Positions 40,363 to 51,849 of a stretch of 64,000 bases of DNA are shown here, piece by piece. Where the stretch lies: the NCBI GenBank assembly GCA_016711405.1, contig JADJSZ010000009.1, forward strand, positions 62,001 to 126,000, given 5' to 3'. The DNA comes from Candidatus Hadersleviella danica. GTDB lineage: Bacteria > Chloroflexota > Anaerolineae > Promineifilales > Promineifilaceae. Positions within the stretch are counted from its first letter, which is position 1. Each line of letters starts with the position of its first letter. A program made the position numbers and the translations under genes. The notes under the pieces are model-generated. The model was not told the DNA's origin and did no database searches. It was given only the letters and a program-made list of their open reading frames with translations.

Positions 40363-42129
40363 ATGCGCCTTTCCGCCGAACCCGCCCCCCACACCCTCTC
40401 CGCCAGTTGGCTGGCCAGCCTCACCGCCGAACACCTCCTGTACGGCGGCGTGTTGCTCCTCGCGGCCGTGCTACGCCTCACCCACTTGGGCGCAACAGCG
40501 CTTTCCCCCCGCGAAGCCACCGAAGCCCTCGCCGTGTGGCAATTTTGGCAACCCGCCACGGCCGAAACCCTGCTCACCCCCCACCTGCCCCTCAGCCCCG
40601 CCATCTTCACCCTCGCCAGTCTGCTCACCCAACTAGCAGGCGATAGCGAAGCGGCGTTGCGCTTCATCCCCGCGCTGGCAGGGCTGGTGCTGGTCGCCTT
40701 GCCGTGGCTGTTGCGCCCTGTCCTCGGCCGAACGGCCGCCCTCGTGGCCAGCTTCCTCCTCGCCATCTCCCCCAGCCACACCAGCTTCTCCCGCACCCTC
40801 GGCGGCGAGAGCTTGGCCCTGCTGGCAGGGGTGTTGCTCTTTATTTGTTGGTGGCGGTGGCGGTCAGATGGGCAGACAGGTTGGCTCTATGTCGGTGCGG
40901 CCGTGCTCGGCCTCGGGCTGGCCAGTAGCCCCCTCTTTTATAGTAGCTTGCTGGTCTGGTTCCTCATCGCCCTGCTAGAGCGGCGGCTTGGCCCGCATAT
41001 CGCCACGGCCGAACCCAGCCCCATCCCCCCCTCCCAGCGGCGCACCGCCCTCATCATTGCGGCGGCCACGGCCGTCGGCTTGTCCACCTTTGGCTTGCTC
41101 AACTTGGCGGGTTTGGGCGGCATGACCACCCTCTTGGCCAATTGGCTGGGCGGGTTTGGGGCGACGGGCGGCCTCGAGGCGTGGCTCCAACCCGTGCTGT
41201 TGCTCGGCCGTTACGAGAGCGTGGCCTTGTCCTTCGGCCTCATCGCGGCGGCGTGGGCCACATGGGGCAACCGCCCCCAAGCGGCCGTGCTGGCCTACTG
41301 GTACGTCCTCACCCTCGTCCTCATGTTGCTCCAACCGACCCAAACGGGGCACATCGCCTTGCTGGCCGTGCCCTCCGCCTTGCTGGTCGGCTTGCTCGTG
41401 CAACATTTATTTGAGAGCACGTTTGCCCTTGCCGTGGAAGAAACATGGCTCCGCTGGCCGCTGGCGGGCACACTCGTCGCCCTCGGCCTGATTACGATGG
41501 CCAATTTCGGCCGTCATGCCCGCCTGCAACAGTTCAACAACGCCGACAACTCCTATTTTAGTTTGGCGCTGATTTGCGTCCTCATGGCGGTCATTTTGGT
41601 GGCGGTGGTGCTGGTGTGGGATTGGCGAGCGACGTTGCAAGCGGCCGTGTTGCCCGCCCTGCTCTTCACGGCCATCATCAGCACCTCGCAGGCGTGGCGG
41701 CTGGCCCATCTGGGCGCGGCCGACCCCCGCGAGCGGTGGGTGGCGGAGGCCACGGATGATGAGTTGCCCGCGATGGTGGCCATGCTGAAGCAAATCGCCA
41801 GCCACACCAAGGGCGCACCCACGGCCGTGACCTTGTTTAGCACGGTGGATACGCCAGCGGTGCGCTGGTATCTGCGCGATTTGCCTGTGGTCTATGGGCA
41901 AACGGTTCCGCCAGCGGCCGTCTACGACATGGTGCTCACCCCGCAAGGGGCCGAACCAGCCCTCGGCGAAAGCTACACGGGCGCGGATTGGGGCTATTAT
42001 CGGCCGCCGACCATCCACCCCCTCACCCCCAACGATGCGTTGCGCTGGTGGTTCTTCCGCCAATCCCCCCAACCCCTCACCGACACCCGCCTCATCCTCT
42101 GGGTTCGCGCCGACCTTGTTATCAATTAG
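40363..42129 (+). CDS. GT-C fold membrane glycosyltransferase (family 39/ArnT-like)
   Basis: 588 residues with about ten to twelve membrane helices (LLYGGVLLLAAVLRLTHLG; ALRFIPALAGLVLVALPWLL; AALVASFLLAISPSHTSFSR; TGWLYVGAAVLGLGLASSPL). The first loop SPREATEALAVWQFW holds an acidic residue where GT-C enzymes have their catalytic DE, though the motif is weakened to E. The C-terminal 110 residues are soluble (VTLFSTVDTPAVRWYLRDLP). It is similar in plan to the Agl23-like protein downstream. The sigma/anti-sigma genes lie between the two. A lipid-linked sugar donor is typical for this fold; the acceptor is unknown. Confidence 0.7.
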   Translation: MRLSAEPAPHTLSASWLASLTAEHLLYGGVLLLAAVLRLTHLGATALSPREATEALAVWQFWQPATAETLLTPHLPLSPAIFTLASLLTQLAGDSEAALRFIPALAGLVLVALPWLLRPVLGRTAALVASFLLAISPSHTSFSRTLGGESLALLAGVLLFICWWRWRSDGQTGWLYVGAAVLGLGLASSPLFYSSLLVWFLIALLERRLGPHIATAEPSPIPPSQRRTALIIAAATAVGLSTFGLLNLAGLGGMTTLLANWLGGFGATGGLEAWLQPVLLLGRYESVALSFGLIAAAWATWGNRPQAAVLAYWYVLTLVLMLLQPTQTGHIALLAVPSALLVGLLVQHLFESTFALAVEETWLRWPLAGTLVALGLITMANFGRHARLQQFNNADNSYFSLALICVLMAVILVAVVLVWDWRATLQAAVLPALLFTAIISTSQAWRLAHLGAADPRERWVAEATDDELPAMVAMLKQIASHTKGAPTAVTLFSTVDTPAVRWYLRDLPVVYGQTVPPAAVYDMVLTPQGAEPALGESYTGADWGYYRPPTIHPLTPNDALRWWFFRQSPQPLTDTRLILWVRADLVIN

Positions 42130-42263
42130 CAATGAACAATGAGTTCATTGTCAACCTTTGTTAATGGGGCGTTTATTGGTTCACCGTGAGGCCTTTCACC
42201 CCCATCTCCTTACCAGCGTGACGCACCCTTTGTTCATTACTAATTGTTCATTGCTCATAGTCC

Positions 42264-42887
42264 ATGTCTTTGTTCACCGATTCCCTGCCCTTTACAGGCG
42301 AGGCTGTGCCAGCCAGCAATACCGAGTGGCTTATCAGCCGTTGCTTGGCGGGTGAGGCGCAAGCGTATGCCGCCCTGTATAAGGAACAAGCGGCCTACAT
42401 GTATCGGGTCATCTACGGCTTGCTCCAACACAAGGAAGATGCGGAAGAGGTGTTGCAAGACACATTTGAGTACGCTTTTCGCCAGTTGGCGCAGTTCGAC
42501 CCCCAAAAATCCGCTTTTCGGACATGGCTCTACCGCATCGCCATCAGCCGATGCCGCAACAAGCGGCGGCGCAAATGGTTGCCCACCTTCTCGCTGAGCC
42601 AGTTGTGGGGGCAAGAGACGGCCGAGGCCGAAGAGCAAGATGTGGCCGACCCCTACGCCACCGCACCCGAGGAAGCGGCCGAACTGACGGCCGAGCAACA
42701 GCGCATTTGGCACGCCCTCGGCCAGCTTTCCGACAAATTGCGCGAGACAGCCATCCTGCGCTACTACGACAACCTCGCCTACGACGAAATCGGCCACATT
42801 CTCGGCATCCCCGCCAAAACAGTCGAATCCCGCATGAGATTGGCGCATAAGGCGTTGCGGGAGATACTGGTGAACAATGAGCAATGA
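42264..42887 (+). CDS. ECF-type RNA polymerase sigma factor
   Basis: 207 residues. Region 2: YRVIYGLLQHKEDAEEVLQD, TFEYAFRQLAQFDPQKSAFR and TWLYRIAISRCRNKRRR. A variable linker rich in Glu/Ala (residues 115-140). Region 4: LRETAILRYYDNLAYDEIGH, ILGIPAKTVESRMRLAHKAL, a helix-turn-helix for the -35 element. The gene for a short membrane protein with anti-sigma features follows 124 bases later. The ATG lies in a TTGTTCATTGCTCATAG repeat context without a strong ribosome site. Confidence 0.93.
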   Translation: MSLFTDSLPFTGEAVPASNTEWLISRCLAGEAQAYAALYKEQAAYMYRVIYGLLQHKEDAEEVLQDTFEYAFRQLAQFDPQKSAFRTWLYRIAISRCRNKRRRKWLPTFSLSQLWGQETAEAEEQDVADPYATAPEEAAELTAEQQRIWHALGQLSDKLRETAILRYYDNLAYDEIGHILGIPAKTVESRMRLAHKALREILVNNEQ

Positions 42888-42892
42888 GGCTT

Positions 42893-42985
42893 AGGGGAAA
42901 AAGGACGAATTACAAAGTACGAAGTACGACATCCCTTCGATTAACTTCGTCCTTCGTCATTCGTACTTCGTACTTTTGCACCCCA
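42893..42985. repeat. TACGAAGTACG/CGTACTTCGTA inverted repeat between sigma and anti-sigma genes
   Basis: ACAAAGTACGAAGTACGA on the left faces TCGTACTTCGTACTTTTG on the right, so the transcript can form a hairpin between the two genes. Confidence 0.6.
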
Positions 42986-43011
42986 AGCCAGTGACAAATG
43001 ACAACTAACCC

Positions 43012-43431
43012 ATGACCCTACACACCCCCCCTGAACTAACCGATTATGTCTTGGGCTTGCTGAGCCGTGAGGAAGCGGCCGTGGTGGAGCAGAAAGCGGC
43101 CGTTTCCCCCGCCTACCAACGCGCTTTGGCCGAGGAACGCGCTCTGTTGCGCCACATTCAGGCCAATTTGCAGGAGATGGCCACGCCGACGGCCGCGCAG
43201 TTGGCACAGCTTATGCCTGCCCCACCCGCGCCGCACAAGGGGTGGTGGACGGCCGTGCCCTTCGCCCAACCCGTCACCGCCTTCGCCCTGCTCCTGCTCC
43301 TCGTGCTGGGCAGTTTTAGCTTGTACACGGGCGGAGACACGGCCGCCATCCCCACCGCCACCATCGCCGCCACCCACCAACCCACCTATACCGCCACCCC
43401 CGCCGCCACACCGATTAGCTACAGGCCATAA
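43012..43431 (+). CDS. Probable membrane anti-sigma factor
   Basis: 139 residues. The N-terminal cytoplasmic part PPELTDYVLGLLSREEAAVV with SPAYQRALAEERALLRHIQ looks like RskA/zinc-less anti-sigma domains; there is no HxxxCxxC. A single membrane helix lies at about 88-106 (FALLLLLVLGSFSLYTG). Only about 33 residues, Thr/Pro/Ala-rich, lie outside. It follows the sigma gene directly, the usual pairing. The stop codon is contributed by the GGCCATAAGCTGTAAGCC repeat. Confidence 0.7.
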   Translation: MTLHTPPELTDYVLGLLSREEAAVVEQKAAVSPAYQRALAEERALLRHIQANLQEMATPTAAQLAQLMPAPPAPHKGWWTAVPFAQPVTAFALLLLLVLGSFSLYTGGDTAAIPTATIAATHQPTYTATPAATPISYRP

Positions 43432-43502
43432 GCTGTAAGCCGTAAGCCGTAAGCCAATTCACTAACCACTAACCACTAACCACTAACCACTAACCACTAA
43501 CT

Positions 43503-46500
43503 ATGCAGAACGTTTCCCCCACCACCCCCGCCAACGACTGGCTCTCACGGCCGTTGGGCTTCGCCGCCCGGCTCGATTGGGAAAAAACAGCTTATTTGCT
43601 CATCCTCATCGTGGCCATCGTCAGCCGCTTTTGGGCGCTGGGCGATAGAGCCGTCAGCCACGACGAAAGTTTGCACACCCAATACGCCTACCAATACTAC
43701 AACGGCGAGGGGTACGTCCACACCCCGCTCATGCACGGGCCGTTTCTGTTCCACGTCACCGCCCTCTCCTACTGGCTCTTTGGCCACAGCGACTTTACAG
43801 CGCGGATACCCGTGGCCATTTTGGGCATCGTCGTCATCTTCATGCCCTATTTTGTGCGCGAATGGATTGGGCGACGAGGAGCCGTTGTGGCTAGTTTCCT
43901 CCTGCTCATCTCCCCCTACATCACCTATTACTCCCGCTACATCCGCCACGACATTTTCGCCATTATCTCCGCCCTCATCGTATTTACGGCCACATGGCAC
44001 TATCTGCGCGATGGCTGGCAGAAGGGAGAAAATTCGCTCTACTGGTTTGCCTTTGGGTTGGGCTGGCTCTTCTGCACCAAAGAAGTTTCCTTTATCTATG
44101 TGGCCATCTTCGGGAGCTTTTTGGCGTATCGGCTCTTCATGCAAGTCATTTTTGCGCCGTGGTTTGGGCAAGAGTGGCGCAAAATTATCACACCCTTGCT
44201 GGTCATCCTCTTTGGCGTTCTGCTCTTTGGCGGGGGGTATCTCACCCAATCGCGCTTGGAAGAGCGGATGGCCACGGCCGAAATCAACCCCACCGAGCAA
44301 GCCCAATTTGCGGTAGACCCCACCAACCCCGTGGAAGAAGTGCCCGTGGACAATGCCACCACCGTCGCAGGCGTGACCGCCATGCGCTGGGTGCAAGTCG
44401 TCGGCATCATCGCCCTCGGTATGGGGCTGTTCTTGGTGGCCAGCACATGGCGAGCACACCTGCAAGACTTGCCCGAATTCGACCTGATTATTCTCTACGC
44501 CACCCTCGTCATCCCCTCGGTCACACCATTGCTGGTCTATATCGCTGGCTGGAACCCCCTCGATTACAACCTGAGCCAATGCTTTGTCGAAGGGCAAGAG
44601 ACAATGGGCGCGTTCGCCGCCTTTTGGGCCAAACTGTTTAATGGGGAATGTTGGAGCATCTTCCTGCAATCGGGCATTATGCGGACGGCTCTGTTTGCTG
44701 TGCCCATTTTGGGCATTAGCATTGCCGTGGGGTTGTGGTGGAACGGCCGTGTCTGGCTCATCTCGGCCGCCATTTTCCACATCGTCTTCACCCTCCTGCA
44801 CACCGCCCTGTTCACCAACCCCAGCGGTTGGGCCAGCGGCACCATTGGCGCGTTGGGTTACTGGCTGGAGCAACACGAAGTGCAACGGGGGAGCCAACCG
44901 TGGTTTTACTACAGCTTCGTAACCACCTTCTACGAATTTTGCCGATGATTTTCACCCTGTTGGCCGCCCGTTTGTGGGCCCAACGGGCCAAACTTCATCG
45001 GGCAACCAGCTACTGGTTTTGGTTCTTATTCGTTGCCCTCATCGGCTACAGCTACGCCAACTGGGTTTACAACCGCTCTTATCTCGTGCCCGGCGAGGAA
45101 GCAACCAGTGTGCCGGGGTTGGTGTGGGCGGCCGTGGTGCTCATCGGCGGCCTCATCTACTGGGTCATTACCACATGGGGCAACAAAAAATCGGGCTTGC
45201 CCACCCTCGCCGAACTCGTTCGCAACGAATCGCTGACGGGAATGCCCTTCTTCTTGCTCTGGTGGACGATTCTCAGCTTTGTAATTTATAGCTGGGCGGG
45301 CGAAAAAATGCCGTGGCTCAGCACCCACTTTGTCATTCCCATGGCTTTAATGGTGGGTTGGTATTTCCACGAACGGTTGCGCGATGTGACATGGGCGGAG
45401 GTGTTCAGCCAACGCGCTCTGCTCTACACGGGGTTAACGGCCGTGTTTCTCCTCTCGGCCGCGCTGGCCTTTGCCCCGCTGTGGCTGGGGCAAGTGCAAG
45501 GGGGCCAAGACACGGCCGCACTGCGCGGCACGGGGCGTTTCTTGGGTGGCTTGCTCGTCTTGGGCGGGCTGATTTATCTGCTGTGGCAACAGCGGCAAGG
45601 GCTGGAAACGGCCGTGCGCGAACGGGCATGGCTCTTTAGCATCTTCGCCATTCTCGCCCTGCTCACCATGCGCTTCACCTACATGGCCAACTTCCCCAAC
45701 GCCGACTTGGCCACCGAATACCTCGTCTACGCCCACGGCGCACCCGCCACCAAACAAGAAATCTTGCCCCAATTGGAGCAACTTTCCATGCGCTTGAACG
45801 GCGATATGTCCATGCAGGTCGTCTACGACAACGAATCATCGTGGCCCTACACATGGTATTTGCGGAACTTCCCCAATCGCCGCTATGTCGGCGAGAGCTT
45901 TACCCCCGATGTGGGCGATGCGCCTGCGCTGGTCATTGGCAACAACAATTGGGGCAAAGTCGAGCCGTATCTGCGCGATAATTACGACTACCAAACCTAT
46001 ACCTACCTCTGGTGGCCAATGGAAGAGTACCGCCAATTGGGCTGGGAGGCGGTGCTGGGTAATCCCGACCAACTGACCAGTCGCGCTCTCCAAGAACAAG
46101 GCTTCACCCCCGACCCCACCAATGTGCGCCTCGGGTTGGGCAATGCCGAGGTGCGCCAAGCGTTGTGGGACATCTTCTTTTACCGCGACTATACCAAGTA
46201 CGGCGAAGTGTATAACCGCACCTTTAACCTCGGCAGTTGGCCCTTGCGGGACGAAGTGCGGCTCTACATTCGCAAAGATGTGAAGGCGAGTTTGTGGGAT
46301 TATGGGGTGGCGGCCACGGCCGTTGTTGTGCCCGAAGACCCCTACAAAGAACGAGCACTGACCTTGGAGCCAAGTGCGGTCATTGGCCAAGGCATTCTGA
46401 GCAAGCCGCGCAACGCGGCCGTGGGGCCAGACGGCCGTCTCTACGTCGCAGACGCGGGCAACCACCGCATCGTCGTCTTTGAAGATGGCGAAGTTGTATT

Positions 46501-47224
46501 GGAAGTGGGGAGCGCAGGCGCAGGCGCTGGGCAATTCAATGAGCCGTGGGGCGTGGCCGTGGATGAGGAGGCGATTTATGTGGCCGACACATGGAACCAC
46601 CGCATCCAAAAATTCGACCTGAACGGCGAATTTATCACCAGCTTTGGCCAGAGCGGCACGGTGGAAGCCAGCCAAGCGGCCACTGTCGGGGGCGTGTTCT
46701 TTGGCCCGCGCACCATCGTCCTCTTGCCCAACAACCAGTTGGCGGTTAGCGATACGGGCAATCACCGCGTGCAGATTTTTGACCGCGACGGCAATTTTGT
46801 GCAAGGCATCGGCGGGCTAGGGGCGCTCTTGGGGCAATTCTACGAGCCAGTGGGCTTGGCCGTGGGGGTAGATGGCTCGCTATTTGTGGCCGATACGTGG
46901 AATGAGCGCATTCAGCAACTCTCCCCGACGAACAGTTTTGGCGTGTTCGAGTGGTCTGTGAGCGCGTGGAGCAGTCAGTCCATCGAGAACAAGCCGTACA
47001 TGGCGGCCGATACTCTCGGCCGTCTCTATGTGACCGACCCCGAGGGGTATCGGGTGCTGATGTTTGGCCCAGATGGGAGTTACCTCGGCCGTTTTGGCGA
47101 ATACAGCCCCACCAGCTCTGGCTTTGGCCTCCCCAACGGCATTGCCCTCGATGCGAATAACAACATCTATGTTGTGGATTCGGCCAATGGCACTGTCCTG
47201 CGCTTTGCCAACCCGTTGCCATAA
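43503..47224 (+). CDS. Agl23-like (TIGR03663) GT-C membrane protein fused to NHL repeats, one frameshift
   Basis: About 1,240 codons. The N-terminal half is the flippase-activity-associated / GT-C family: AVSHDESLHTQYAYQYYNG with the DE pair, YVHTPLMHGPFLFH, YITYYSRYIRHDIF, WAGEKMPWLSTHFVIPMALM, with about twelve helices. The frame breaks near 44937 in a TTTT run (FYEF then LPMIFTLLAA). The last 280 residues are NHL beta-propeller blades: RNAAVGPDGRLYVADAGNHR, PWGVAVDEEAIYVADTWNHR, VGLAVGVDGSLFVADTWNER. The propeller follows the last soluble part and so probably lies outside the membrane. NHL repeats bind proteins or ligands. A perfect hairpin terminator follows. Confidence 0.8.
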
Positions 47225-47243
47225 AAAGTAGAAAGTAAAAAGT

Positions 47244-47286
47244 GCTGAGTTGAAAGTATCCCCACCTTTCAACTCAGCATTTTTTG
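47244..47286 (+). terminator. Intrinsic terminator after the Agl23-NHL gene
   Basis: GCTGAGTTGAAAG (47244-47256) pairs with CTTTCAACTCAGC (47266-47278), a perfect 13-bp stem followed by a T run. The left arm is one of the window's simple repeats. Confidence 0.8.
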
Positions 47287-47372
47287 TTTAGCCTACTTAA
47301 AAAAGACTGTTAAGCCACAGCGCGGTAATCCTTTTGGGGGCACTTTTCCCTAGCACTTCCTGATAAAACCCC

Positions 47373-49034
47373 ATGAATGACACCCCCATTTACCCCATCC
47401 ACGCCCCACGGGGCACGCAATTGACCTGCCAAAACTGGCAAATCGAAGCTGTTTACCGCATGTTGCAGAACAACCTCGACCCCGATGTGGCGGGCGAACC
47501 CGAGAAGTTAGTGGTCTACGGCGGCCGTGGCAAAGCGGCCCGCAACTGGCCCGCCTACCGCGCCATCCTGCACAGCCTCGAGAACATGAAATCCGACGAA
47601 ACCCTGCTGGTGCAATCGGGCAAACCCGTGGGCATTATGCGCACCCACACCGATGCCCCCCGCGTTCTCATCGCCAATTCCAACATCGTCCCCCACTGGG
47701 CCACCCAAGAAAACTTCGACAAGTGGGAGCGGGAGGGTCTCATCATGTACGGCCAGATGACGGCTGGCTCGTGGATTTACATCGGCACGCAAGGCATCTT
47801 GCAGGGAACCTACGAAACATTGGCCGAATTGGCCCGTCAGCAAGGATGGCCGAGCCTGAAGGGCAAATTTGTGCTGACGGCTGGCTTGGGCGAAATGGGC
47901 GGGGCGCAACCGCTGGCCGTGACCATGAACGAAGGGGTGGCTCTGGTGGTGGAAGTGGCGCAATGGCGCATTGATAGGCGGCTCAAAGACCGCTATCTGG
48001 ACAAAGCGACGGACAGCTTGGAAGAGGCCATGACATGGGTGGAAGAGGCCAAAGCGAGCGGCACGCCCCTCTCGGTGGGCTTGCTGGGCAACGCGGCCGA
48101 GATTCTGCCCCGCCTCGTCCAACTCGGCGTGCGCCCCGATGTCGTCACTGACCAAACCTCGGCGCACGATGTGTTTAAATACATTCCGCTGGGTATGAAC
48201 GAGGAGGAAGCGGCCGAGCTGACCCAAACGGACGACGGCCGTCGCGCCCTGACCTACAAATCAATGGCCAGCATGGCCGAACACGTTAAGGCCATGCTCG
48301 ATTTTCAGGCGCAGGGGGCGATTGTGTTCGACTACGGCAACAATTTGCGCCAACGCGCCCTCGATTTTGGGGTGCAAAATGCGTTTGATTACCCCGGCTT
48401 CGTGCCGGCTTATATTCGGCCGCTCTTTTGCGAAGGCAAAGGCCCCTTCCGCTGGGTGGCGCTCTCGGGCGACCCCGAGGACATTTACCGCACCGATGAG
48501 GCTATCTTAGAACTTTTCCCGCACGATGAGCCGCTCCACCGCTGGATTAAAATGGCGCGGGAGCGGGTGGCGTTTCAGGGGTTGCCCGCCCGCATTTGCT
48601 GGTTGGGGTATGGGGATAGGGCGAAGGCGGGCTTGCTCTTTAACGAGTTGGTGGCCAAGGGGGTGGTCAGTGCGCCGATTGTCATCGGCCGTGACCATCT
48701 CGACTGTGGTTCGGTGGCCAGCCCCAACCGCGAGACGGAGGCGATGCTGGACGGCTCCGATGCGATTTCGGATTGGCCGCTCCTCAATTTTGGCCTCAAC
48801 GCCGCTTGCGGGGCGACATGGGTTAGCTTCCACCACGGGGGCGGGGTGGGCATTGGTTTTAGCCAACATGCGGGGCAGGCGATTGTGGCGGATGGCACCC
48901 CCGAAGCGGCGGCCAGACTGGAACGGGTGTTGACGGCCGACCCCTTCATGGGGGTCATTCGCCATGTGGACGCGGGCTATGACCATGCCCGCGAGGTGGC
49001 ACAAGAACACGCCATCCAAGTGCCAATGCTTTGA
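47373..49034 (+). CDS. hutU: Urocanate hydratase
   Basis: 553 residues, close to the usual 550-560. [96 protein letters not shown] and [20 protein letters not shown] are highly conserved in HutU, which hydrates urocanate to imidazolone propionate using tightly bound NAD. It acts in the cytoplasm in histidine breakdown. No other hut gene is next to it here; the genes on both sides are unrelated. It is closed by a strong hairpin. Confidence 0.97.
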   Translation: MNDTPIYPIHAPRGTQLTCQNWQIEAVYRMLQNNLDPDVAGEPEKLVVYGGRGKAARNWPAYRAILHSLENMKSDETLLVQSGKPVGIMRTHTDAPRVLIANSNIVPHWATQENFDKWEREGLIMYGQMTAGSWIYIGTQGILQGTYETLAELARQQGWPSLKGKFVLTAGLGEMGGAQPLAVTMNEGVALVVEVAQWRIDRRLKDRYLDKATDSLEEAMTWVEEAKASGTPLSVGLLGNAAEILPRLVQLGVRPDVVTDQTSAHDVFKYIPLGMNEEEAAELTQTDDGRRALTYKSMASMAEHVKAMLDFQAQGAIVFDYGNNLRQRALDFGVQNAFDYPGFVPAYIRPLFCEGKGPFRWVALSGDPEDIYRTDEAILELFPHDEPLHRWIKMARERVAFQGLPARICWLGYGDRAKAGLLFNELVAKGVVSAPIVIGRDHLDCGSVASPNRETEAMLDGSDAISDWPLLNFGLNAACGATWVSFHHGGGVGIGFSQHAGQAIVADGTPEAAARLERVLTADPFMGVIRHVDAGYDHAREVAQEHAIQVPML

Positions 49035-49054
49035 GATTACAGGTATGGAAGTTG

Positions 49055-49104
49055 GCAAGAGGCCAAGGTAGTGACGTAATTGCGCCACTACCTTGGCCTC
49101 TTGC
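49055..49104. terminator. Bidirectional terminator hairpin between convergent genes
   Basis: GCAAGAGGCCAAGGTAGTG (49055-49073) and its exact complement (49086-49104) make a 19-bp stem with a 12-base loop, between hutU (plus) and the sugar dehydrogenase gene (minus). Confidence 0.85.
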
Positions 49105-49139
49105 TTATCTTCTGCGCATAGCTAAGAGGGCTAACAAAC

Positions 49140-51774
49140 TTACTTCACCACCAGCGGTAGATAATTTTCCCAGCTTAGGGGTGGAGGCAAGGTGGCCGTG
49201 GCTGTAGCTGTTGCCGTTGCGGTAGGGGTTGCAGTTTCCGTGGCCGTGGGAGTGGCCGTAATTGTGCCCGTCGAAGTAGGTTCGGGGGTATGGGTGGCCG
49301 TGGGGGTGGCGGTCGCTGTACTCGTGGCGGTGGCTGTGTGGGTAGGTGTGGCGGTATTGGTGGGTGTGGCCGTATGCGTTGGTGTCGGGGTGGGTGGTTT
49401 GGCCGCTTGGATGCGGTGAATCGTACCCCCAATTGAATTGGCCACGTACAACTCTCCTTCAATATCCTCGCCAAAGCTACTCGTTCTAAAAGTGCCTAGC
49501 AGTGTGCCGTGGTTAATGGATTGCCAGCCGCCGTTGCCATCGGGGTGCAATGTCCAAAAACGGCCGGAGCCATAATCGGCAAAAATGTAGTGCCCATCCA
49601 AAACGGGGTAATCGGTTCCCCGATAGACATAGCCCCCCGTGATGGAGAGGTTGCTATTGCTATGGTCATGGACATGAACGGGGAAGGTGTAGTTGCCAAT
49701 CGGGCCGCAACCAGACAAGTTGAAGGGCGCATTGCCTTCATAGCACCGCCAGCCGTAATTTTCACCGCCCGTGCTGTGGGCGAGTTGGAAATCCACCTCT
49801 TCCCAGCTTCCCTGCCCCACATCGCCAATAAACATATGCCCACTTTGGCGGTCAAAGCTGAACCGCCACGGATTGCGTAGCCCCAAAGCCCAAATCTCAT
49901 CACAAACGCCGCCGGGGCCATCTACAAAGGGGTTGCTAGGGGGAACGGTGTAACCTGTGCCGCTGAGGCCACAATCGGGGGCGGTGCCGCTGGCTTGGTC
50001 AACGTCAATGCGCACGATTTTGCCCAGCAAGGTAGTCATGGTTTGGCCAGCGTTGTTGGGGTCGCCGCCGCTTCCCCCATCGCCCATGGGAATATAGAGA
50101 TAGCCATCGGGGCCAAATTTGAGGTCGCCTGCGTTGTGGTTGCTAAATGTCTGGTCAATGGTCATCAAAATCTGTTCGCTGGCTGAGTTGGCGATGTTGG
50201 GGTCGGCCGAAACCGTGAAGCGCGAAATGCGCGTATCTCCTGTGCCCGGTGCGGTGTAATTGACGTAGAAATAGCCGTTGTTGGCGTAATCGGGGTGGAA
50301 GGCCAACCCCAACAAGCCGCGCTCAGAGCCTGTGCTGACGGAGATGCTCAGGAAGGGGGTGGCCAAGACGGTGCCATTGCTTTGCACGATGCGAATTTGC
50401 CCCCCCTGTTGCACCACAAACAACCGCGTATCGGTGATTACACCTGTATTGACGATGCCGATGGGGGTGTTTAGCCCTGAGGCAAAAGTGGACAAGCTGA
50501 CGATGGGGGCGGTGGGGGTGATGGTGAAACGGTAAATCGCACCATTGGTGTCGCTGTGTTGGGCGATGTATAGCTCGCCGTTGGCATCTTCGCCAAACGC
50601 GCTGGGATTGGTGGTGAGTTGGCCGAGGGGGGTGGCATCGCCATTGGGGGCGAGTGACCAGAAGTTGCCGCTACAGTAATCGCCGAGGATGTAACGGCCG
50701 TATAAACTCGGCAACCACGCCCCGCGATAGACATAGCCACCCACCACTGCACAGCCGTTGAAGGTGGTGTTGTCGAAGTGGGGGTAATGAAAGAAGGGGG
50801 TCTCGTAGTCGCCGAGAGGGCCACAGCCGGCCGTGTCAAACGGCTCCAGTGCTTCGTAGCACCGCCACCCATAATTTTCGCCGCCTGTGCTGTCGGCCGA
50901 TTGCTTGTTAATCTCCTCAAACCCGCTTTGCCCCACATCGGCCAGATAAAGGTCGCCTGTGATACGGTCAAAGCTGAACCGCCACGGGTTGCGGAAGCCA
51001 AGTGCCCAAATTTCGTCGCGCACCGTCGGGTCGCCCACAAACGGGTTATCGGGGGGGATGAGGTAGTTGGTGGTGCTAGTCACGCCCGAAACATCGAGGC
51101 GGAGCATTTTGCCCAGCAGGCTATCCCCATCTTGGGACAAATTTTGCGGGTCGCCATTGCCGCCGCCATCGCCCAAGGCGGCATAGAGATAGCCATCTGG
51201 CCCAAAATTGAGGTCGCCGCCGTTGTTGTTGTAGAACGGCTTGGGCACTGTCAGGATTTCAAACTCGCTGTTGGGGTCGGCCGTGTTGGGATTGCCCGCG
51301 CTCACTTCAAAACGGGCAATGCGCACGGAGGTAACGACATTGGGATCGGTGTAGGGGGCGTTGTAATAAACGTAAAAATAGCCATTATTGGTGTAATCGG
51401 GGTCAAAAGTGAGGCCGAGCAAACCCATTTCGTAAAAATCAAAGGGGTCAATCTTGTCTTGGATGTCGAGGAAGGGGGTGGGCAGCACATCGCCATCTTC
51501 CTCAATAATCCGAATCAACCCCGCTTGTTCGACAATGAACAAACGGCCGTCGCCCGCGTTGACAATGTCCACGGGGTTGGTAAACCCATCGGCCACCAAG
51601 GTGAGGCCAACGGCCGAGGCGTTGGTGGGGGCACTGGCTACCGCCAATGGAGCTGAAGGCGGCGCGGCCGTGGCCATGCTGGCCAACACGGCCCAAATGG
51701 CCAAAAAGGGCAATGCGCCAAATAAAAGCCAAACTGGCCACTGGCGTGGGGGGGGGGGGGGTGGTTGTTGTCAT
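49140..51774 (-). CDS. Secreted tandem PQQ-type glucose/sorbosone dehydrogenase, poly-C frameshift at start
   Basis: About 878 codons. ATG 51774 followed by Thr/Pro codons leads into a run of 14 C (51748-51761). With 13 C the frame gives the signal helix [20 protein letters not shown] with SMATAAPP; as read, the body is only open from 51713. Two homologous beta-propeller domains follow: [75 protein letters not shown]; then [49 protein letters not shown]. The end is a Thr/Pro/Ala stalk and [10 protein letters not shown], typical of exported Chloroflexota proteins. Likely an extracellular sugar or aldose oxidase. Confidence 0.85.
51748..51761. repeat. Homopolymer of 14 G (C on coding strand) in the signal-peptide region
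   Basis: The tract lies at codons 5-9 of the sugar dehydrogenase gene. 13 or 16 bases put the signal peptide in frame with the enzyme; 14 does not. Confidence 0.8.
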
Positions 51775-51849
51775 AGTTTTTTAGGGGGGCAGAGGAGCAG
51801 GGGAGCAGAGGAGATTATTCCGCAATCCGCAATCCCCATTCCGCATTCC

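Noticed and set aside
43545..44897. 450-codon minus-strand open frame
   Set aside because: It is antisense to the Agl23-like gene, whose helices and HDE motif are clear; the antisense product is His/Gly/Gln-rich without domains.
47373..49034. A histidine utilisation operon around hutU
   Set aside because: No hutH, hutI or hutG relative is present on either side; flanking genes are a GT-C protein and secreted oxidoreductases.
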